Source: Cercis canadensis
Taxonomy: Eukaryota; Streptophyta; Magnoliopsida; Fabales; Fabaceae
Assembly: GCA_003255065.1 (NCBI GenBank)
Contig: QAOA01004365.1
Span: 211,124-275,123, forward strand
DNA: 64,000 nt
Direction of reading: 5' to 3'
Shown: positions 57,916 through 64,000 of the stretch, in pieces
How the letters are laid out: each line of letters begins with the position of its first letter
Numbering within the stretch: the stretch's first letter is position 1
Notes under the pieces: model-generated
Seen by the model: only the letters and a program-made list of their open reading frames with translations
What the model was told of the DNA's origin: nothing
Databases searched by the model: none
Program-made: the position numbers and the translations under genes

Positions 57916-59679
57916 CTAGTCTCTATTTGCAACAGCCATTTCAGTCTCAGCAGCTCTATCCTCCTCTCTGAATTTCCTGTAAATGTCACTTCTATAAAAG
58001 TTCTTAGTCCTAAGCACCAAAATCAGTGACACAAGTGCACCAAACATGGAAACTGCAGTGATGATAAAGAAAGCCAACCTATAGCACTCACCCCCATTGC
58101 AATTCAATTCTTCACCTCGCTTTCTCTTGAGTCCCAATGCTGCCATTTGCTTCATGGCTTCTTTATCATACAAATGCCCTGCAACCCTCACACCTAGCAA
58201 ATATGAGCCAATTGGGCTTGCCACCGACCCAACATTGTACAATGTTGAGTAATATTTAAGGCCAAAAAGTTCAGAGATGATGGAGAAGAGTACTGGCCAA
58301 TTTGCTCCAAAGCAGAACCCAATAATGACTGAGGCAGCATAGAGACCATTTGGGACATTGAAAGCAATTAGAAGGTGACCTACACAAGATAATAGAAGGA
58401 TTGCAGTGATCATAAGAGGCCTAGGTAGTTTGAGTTTGGTTACCAGGAATTCTGAGACAACCCCTTGTACTACTTTCCCCAGGTAGATCCAAATTGCCAA
58501 GAGAGACACAAATGTCAATATACTATGAGAAGGGTATCCTAAAGAGATACCAATCTGACTCAAGTTATTTACCACTGTTAGGTTGCCACCAATCCCACAA
58601 ATTGTGGCTAAGAATAAAACCAGCATGTCAACGCTGAAAATAGCTTGAAGAATGGTATAATCTTCACCTCTATTTGGGGGACTTAATATGCTTTTGCAAC
58701 AAGAAACTTGTTCATGGGGGTTAGTCTTCTCTGCTTGAGCTACATGTGCAGTAGAATTCTCTTGGTTAGGCTTCTCCGTAGTTATTTTCAGTGGCTTTGG
58801 AGGATCTCCACCATTGATTTGTTCTTGTTTGGTCTTCCAAATTCTATGCTCTTCCATAATAACAGCAACCAGTGGGAGGATGAGCAAGAGGAGCACCGCC
58901 GTCGTAGTCACGTAGTACTCGCTCTGGGTGAACTTGAAGCATCTCTGTACTATGATTACAATCATAAGGAACCCTGCAAGAAGCAGTGTCATATATAGGA
59001 ACTTATAGAAAACCTTGGAATCATTTGGTTGTTGAAGTCCCTTGTGGTTCCTAATAACGGGTAGAAAAACAAAAGCAGTAGCAGATGGTAGCCATGCCAT
59101 GAGCAAAATTAGAGATTTGGTGTCATTTCCATAGAAAGCATAGTAAAATTGAGTGATGATTGCTGCACTGAGACCCAGATAACCAGACAAAATGCCTAAC
59201 ACAATGCCCCGGATACCGGGGAAGTTCTTTACGCTGGTGACCAGAGCTCCTGTGTTGGTAGAGCAATGAGAATTGGCACCAATAAAGATATATAAGCACA
59301 CGTTCCACACTTGGGGTTTAGCAATTTTTCTGGTGACAGCAAGCCAAATCATGAAGTACCCAAAAAAGTTGAGAACACCACCAATTGCCAGGATAACCCA
59401 AGGGGGTGTGACCTCATTGATTAGGCCAGAAAGGATGCCTATGTTGGCTCCCAAGTCTTTGAAGAAACTTAGCAGATTGAGTGTGGATTGATCATAGCCC
59501 AGTACTGATTTGATTTCCCTTGAGTAGAGGCTGAACATGTAGCTTGCCCCAGATACTGACATGATTAGAAATGAAGAAAACACCATGAACCATCTCCCAT
59601 TAAGGACTTGGAGGCTGAAGGCTTTGAGGTTAAGCCCACCACCAGTTGCAGCAGAGACCGCCATTTTTGTCACTCTCAA
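57916..59679 (-). CDS. nodulin-like / NFD4-type major facilitator transporter
   Basis: An uninterrupted frame of 587 residues; the start is probably the second methionine (59664, MAVSAATGGG), giving 582. The first half is the Nodulin-like domain: LQVLNGRWFMVFSSFLIMSV, ASYMFSLYSREIKSVLGYDQ, LNLLSFFKDLGANIGILSGL, NFPGIRGIVLGILSGYLGL. About 12 hydrophobic spans are visible, in two groups of six split by a hydrophilic loop (about residues 280-340, with SCCKSILSPPNRGEDY). The second half has the MFS-type helices, LYNVGSVASPIGSYLLGV and a final AFFIITAVSMFGALVSLILV. Family members are membrane transporters whose substrates are mostly unknown. The absence of introns is common in this group. A TATA box lies at a suitable distance upstream. 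Confidence 0.92.
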   Translation of the reverse strand: MRVTKMAVSAATGGGLNLKAFSLQVLNGRWFMVFSSFLIMSVSGASYMFSLYSREIKSVLGYDQSTLNLLSFFKDLGANIGILSGLINEVTPPWVILAIGGVLNFFGYFMIWLAVTRKIAKPQVWNVCLYIFIGANSHCSTNTGALVTSVKNFPGIRGIVLGILSGYLGLSAAIITQFYYAFYGNDTKSLILLMAWLPSATAFVFLPVIRNHKGLQQPNDSKVFYKFLYMTLLLAGFLMIVIIVQRCFKFTQSEYYVTTTAVLLLLILPLVAVIMEEHRIWKTKQEQINGGDPPKPLKITTEKPNQENSTAHVAQAEKTNPHEQVSCCKSILSPPNRGEDYTILQAIFSVDMLVLFLATICGIGGNLTVVNNLSQIGISLGYPSHSILTFVSLLAIWIYLGKVVQGVVSEFLVTKLKLPRPLMITAILLLSCVGHLLIAFNVPNGLYAASVIIGFCFGANWPVLFSIISELFGLKYYSTLYNVGSVASPIGSYLLGVRVAGHLYDKEAMKQMAALGLKRKRGEELNCNGGECYRLAFFIITAVSMFGALVSLILVLRTKNFYRSDIYRKFREEDRAAETEMAVANRD

Positions 59680-59799
59680 GTTCCAGCAGCTACCACTTCG
59701 TTCTTATGCAGTTGAACTGAAAGTTGAAAGTGAGTGAGTGTGTTTGCGTAGTGAGAGAGAAAGGATAGTTGGGTTTATGTAGCTAGTACAAATGGAAGA

Positions 59800-59807
59800 T
59801 ATATATA
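59800..59807 (-). promoter_or_regulatory. TATA box of the transporter gene
   Basis: TATATATA on the minus strand, in the setting CTATATATATC, lies about 125-135 bp above the likely ATG. With the usual 30-base spacing, transcription would begin near 59770, giving a leader of about 105 bases. Confidence 0.5.
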
Positions 59808-59849
59808 GAAGAATAAAGAATAGTTGGATTTTTTTCTAATTCACAAGTT

Positions 59850-62800
59850 AAGTTGTAGTCAAAGTGTCAAACTTTCTGCTACCAGATTAAATTTCCTTTA
59901 GTCATTTTGCAACTGTCATTAATTATACAGATAGAAAGACATTCAAGCAGACACCCCAATAACATAGAAAATTCAGAGGTATGTCATGTTCTGCTTGAAA
60001 TCTAACCCAAATTTCCATTCCTTCGAATTATCAGCTTCCTAGTATGATAAATACTAGCAAAAACTTCTGAATAATTTATATAAGACGTAGACAAATAAAA
60101 GAAGATTTTTCTTAAAATGGTTTTACCTGGAAAATGGCTTTGTTTCCATGGGTAGCAAGGAAGAAGAAAGATGAGGTAATTGATGATATGCTTGTTTATA
60201 GAACGGCAAGTCCTTTGTTCTTACATGTACATCAAATGTACAGTGACGTTTTACACATTTAATTCCCGTAATCAAGACGAACAAACAAGCACCGTTCAAC
60301 CTTGTCATGTGTGTTTCACCGTTTCTTAGGTAAGCAGTGCTGTGGGCGTGGGATCCACATACCAGTAAATCCAGCTCTACTTTACGCTTTATTTTCCTTT
60401 TTTTGTTTTTTGTTTTTTGGCCTTTTCTGCTTATGAAATGATCAAGTTAGAGCAGGAGTGCTGTGTGATTCTTCTTCGAAGTTGTATGAGGTATCCCATG
60501 ATTTGGTGTTTTGACAGGTTTTTATCTCTAGTCTAGTGCTTATCATCTTCTCTAGGTGGAGATACTTTAAAGCATTGGGTTTCACTCCAAATTTGTATCC
60601 ATTAGGATTGAGAAATAGTTTTTTTTTGGTTGTGAAAACTAATTTTCTCTAATATTGTTCAAGAGTACAAAAGAACACAGAAAATTTATTCATTTTACAA
60701 ATTTTCAACTTAATAATTTAGAAAACTATCTCAACACGCTTTCATATTTTTCAATTTTGTGAGAAGACTATGTTTTCCAACTTCTTATCACTTTCGGAAG
60801 CTAGAACCTGAATGATGGAATAGAAGCTTATTTCAGCTCTATTCTAAGCTCGATCGAGCAGCAGCAAACCCTGGCTCCCTTTATTGTTATTACTAGCACA
60901 TTACCCAAGCTTTTTTTGCAGGTTTTGTATTATAACTCTAGTTAATATTATAATTTTAATAAAGATTAATATTATAATATAAAAATCTATCTTTTATATG
61001 AAATATTTTATACACATGTATGTGATTGGGAACATATTTATAAATAATGAGCTATTAGTACTCTCTTAATTCAAATTTGGATTCCTTGTTTAATGGCTTG
61101 AGTTTAAGGCCATGAAAATTTGTTAATAAAACATCTCACGTGAGTCAAGCCTTTAATTTTAACGTAACCTAATCAGTTTCTAAATTTTTATACACAAAAA
61201 AAAATAAAATACACGTGCATCCAATTTTCTATTGTTGCATACCTTAATTGTGAGTCCCCAACTAGTATTTTCTGCTATTATTTTTTCTGCAACTCTAATA
61301 ATAACTTTATGAATAAATGAAAAGTCGACTATATATAGCAAGTTTGGTTAGAAAATAGATGATAACATTGTTGTAGATTGAATTTTTCAGTGAGAACATC
61401 AACATTAATATCTTTCTTTGTTTGAAATAGGGAATGAAAGTTTTATTTTCCAAGAAGTTTTATTGTCACCTCTCAGTGAAAAAGTTTTATTTTTACTGTA
61501 AAATTTTATTCTCGGGTATCTTTTATACCTAGAAATGATTTTTTTTTCTTATAATACACATGAAAAAGTTTTATCCCCATCCTCACTTTCCCAAAAATGT
61601 TAAAACATTTTTTCATACCAAACACTACCTTAAAAGAAAATTCTACTTCTGTTTTACTCCAAAAACCCAAAGTATTTCAAACAATTTCTCTATCATTGTA
61701 GACCCACACGGGACCAATTTTAAGGGCACCATTGAAATATGAACACAAAAATGCATAAGAAAGAAGAGTCCATAACGATAATGCCTGATGCTGCCACTAT
61801 CACCATGCTTGGTCCTATAATTGCCACCACTACTAGTTTCCAATTTGCTGTAGGGCCAAGCTACGAACAAGAAGAACCACCACACAACGGCGGTCCACCA
61901 CCAGTCTCATCTGAGGAGCACGTTTTTTGACTAAATACAAAGTGTTAGTGGTTAGTCAATAACGTGTTGTACGTTTGATGTTAACTTCAGAGAACTATCA
62001 ACTTCCTGAAAACAAGACTCAAAGTCAGATATAAGGACTCATATCAGGAGATAAACAGGTATCAATAGAAGGATATCAATCAGATAAAGTAGAAAGTAAG
62101 GCCTATTAAATAAAAGGTAGACCCTTACTCAATTCCTGAAGCAGGAATTGCGGGGTACAACGATAGCTGGAAGATGCACATTAATCAAATGAAGAAGAGG
62201 CTAAAGCTGGATATTGGACTTTTTTTTTTTCAAGAATATACTGTTTCTCTCTCATTACCAAACTTCATAAAAGTGAACCAAAAAATTTAAACAGTGAATC
62301 AAAATTATATCTAAAGATAAATCCTTAAATGCTATAGATTTGTAATGGTGAATCATGATCATTATATATAGATTTTTAATTAGTATAATCCTCGGGTATT
62401 GATAATTAATTTATCTATTCATTGGCTTTTTCTTTAATACTAGACTTATTTCTAATAACTTGTGACGTAACTTAATTAACTTTTAAGATTACTCAAAGAG
62501 GGACTTAAACTCGGTGCGTGAAAATTGACTCGATAATATTCTTACCGTTAAAACTAAAAACTTAATTAATTTTTGAATTTGTATAACCATTCATGCGCTG
62601 CTTTTAGTCCAATATATGAAACAAAGGATTTCATATGTATATACAAGAACTGAAAGCAGACTTGATGCTTTCCAAGGTATGTTAGGTGAGATTAAGATTC
62701 ATAGAAGTACAGAACAATTGGGAAGAATTATAGCCAACCAAAAAAAAAAGAACGCATGGGAAGAAGATAATTTTATCTGATGTTGAAAGTGATGATAAAA

Positions 62801-64000
62801 AGGCCTTAAGTATTGGGAGAAAAGGTGATATCCTATACATTCAAAAAGATCCGTCCATAGCTTTTGATATATTCATGTATCATCCTTTACTTTTACGGTA
62901 TGATACAACACAACAACTTTAGGGTAGCAAGTCTAACCTTAGACAAGCACACATATCATAATTGGTCTAGGGCCTTCCCTGAAAAGTCGAGGTCCAAGGT
63001 TTGAATTCCCATACCTCCGTATCTCTAACTTAAAAACTAGTTCTATTTATCTAATTATGAATAGAATTAACAATTCTATTCACTTTTCATTGACTCTCGC
63101 CACTGCAATAGCAAGTTATTCAGCTTCATCAAGACAAAACTATTGGTAAATGCTAGGAGCAGAGTGGCAGAAGAGGAAGCAATAAGCCGGAGAGATCAAA
63201 GTACCAAGTATGGAGGACAAGGAGGCTTGTCAAGTAAATCATTAAAGAAGGGGATGTACTTGCAAAGAGGAGGAAAAAGTATCCTCAGTAAATTGTAACC
63301 ATACTGTTATCTACAGAAAGTGGTATATCTTCAGAACTGTATTATATCCATAGCACTATTACATGCTTCAGCCCTTCGAGCAAATGGTTCACCTCATCCT
63401 ATATGTGGCATTTAAGTAAATAAACCAATTTCGTTTCTGAGCTTTCTTGATTATTCTCTTGGCTATGCATCCTACTAATTGATGAATTCAGTATCAGAAG
63501 ACGAGTAGCAAAAGAGGATAAGATAGAGAGCCATTACCAAATTGGCTTAAATTTGCAGCAGCAAACAACCACCAAAAGAAACAAAACACACCAATTTCAT
63601 AAGAGGTCAGACATCCAGATGCAGCATTTGTTTATGTGTTTCATTAAGGCTAAAGGAGTAATTACATATTAAACAGGCTGTTTGTAAGACTCAACTCTTT
63701 TTTATGTACTCTTGTTGATTGGGTTTTCTGAGTTTTGGGACGAAGTGTGATTTGGAAGTAGGAAATGTCAAGGACAAAAGCTTACACTATCAGAAAGCAT
63801 GAGAAATCCTCAGGCACACATATTCCCAGCCCAAAATCAACAGAGGCAAAGATATACAAAAAGGTTGAAAAAGGAATAAAATGAAAGTTTACAAATATTT
63901 TGCTATTTTGAACAACGCACTTCAATTGGATTGTCACTATACTTTAGCATTATACTTCAGGGGAAATCAAAAGCACCCTTAGCATATTGCTTGAAGTTTT
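59850..64000. other. right-hand intergenic region
   Basis: No firm gene. The sequence is AT-rich to about 62600. From 62640 onward some short stretches read like coding or transcribed DNA (see the candidate at 63113-63298), but no family is recognised. A weak SINE-like B box (GGTCCAAGGTTTGAATTCCC) is at about 62988-63010. Confidence 0.5.
63113..63298 (+). CDS. possible terminal exon of an unrecognised gene
   Basis: After an AG at 63110-63111, a frame runs for 61 codons to a TAA at 63296-63298. Its latter part is hydrophilic and looks protein-like: AEEEAISRRDQSTKYGGQGG, then SSKSLKKGMYLQRGGKSILS. Upstream, around 62645-62676, CAAGAACTGAAAGCAGAC (QELKAD) followed by AAG|GTATGT could be an earlier exon. 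I do not recognise the family, and no complete gene can be built. It could be a decayed gene or chance. Confidence 0.25.
   Translation, partial: KLFSFIKTKLLVNARSRVAEEEAISRRDQSTKYGGQGGLSSKSLKKGMYLQRGGKSILSKL

Noticed and set aside
61739..61930. Plus-strand frame of 63 codons
   Set aside because: No recognisable motif and low-complexity composition, with no splice or promoter support.
62988..63010. B-box-like GGTTTGAATTCCC considered as a tRNA gene
   Set aside because: No matching A box, acceptor stem or cloverleaf could be formed; at most a SINE remnant.
56000..64000. Search by eye for a miR172 precursor, since MIR172B lies near SPT5L in Arabidopsis
   Set aside because: Neither the AGAATCTTGATGATG core nor its complement was found in the window.
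1..64000. CRISPR arrays, operons, phage or plasmid genes
   Set aside because: All recognised genes are plant nuclear genes with spliceosomal introns (except the intronless transporter), and no regularly spaced short repeats were seen.

Overview
This is a stretch of plant nuclear genome, almost certainly a eudicot. It is AT-rich, has GT-AG introns, is full of small inverted-repeat elements, and carries seven recognisable protein genes, all of plant families. I see no bacterial, organellar or viral gene block, and no CRISPR array, operon or phage. The species cannot be fixed from the sequence alone.

Layout from left to right. (1) A DUF1635 coiled-coil protein (minus, 4032-4906). (2) A shugoshin gene (minus, 10998-13703; 12 exons reconstructed, 404 residues). 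(3) A secreted, probably GPI-anchored pectate lyase (plus, CDS 24888-28894; 4 exons, 492 residues). (4) A PP2A B' (B56) regulatory subunit (minus, 30364-34398; 2 exons, 493 residues). (5) SPT5L/KTF1, the WG/GW-rich Argonaute-binding SPT5-like factor of RNA-directed DNA methylation (minus, 39494-49353; 18 exons). (6) A P-class pentatricopeptide repeat protein (minus, 53075-55815; 2 exons). (7) An intronless nodulin-like/NFD4-type major facilitator transporter (minus, 57916-59679). The long spaces between genes hold MITE-like inverted repeats, a three-copy family of about 205 bp, SINE-like remnants, microsatellites and other decayed repeat DNA.

The genes are not a functional pathway; each has its own promoter. 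The neighbourhood of shugoshin, pectate lyase, PP2A B' and SPT5L does recall two Arabidopsis segments as I remember them: At5g04290-At5g04310-At5g04320 (SPT5L, pectate lyase, SGO2) and At3g54920-At3g54930 (PMR6, B'epsilon). This suggests an old conserved block.

The most useful observation is technical. There are eleven isolated single N bases. Seven sit exactly between two near-identical direct repeats with offsets of 19 to 395 bp, which looks like contig ends joined without merging their overlap. Two of these joins lie inside coding exons (SPT5L at 40390, PPR at 53549). In both, removing exactly one repeat unit (109 and 329 bp) restores the reading frame. These genes are therefore probably intact, and the apparent frameshifts and tandem duplications are assembly artefacts. 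I found no convincing undescribed biological system. The best biological leads are a duplicated exon pair inside shugoshin, the related hairpin-forming MITE families, and the 205-bp repeat family.
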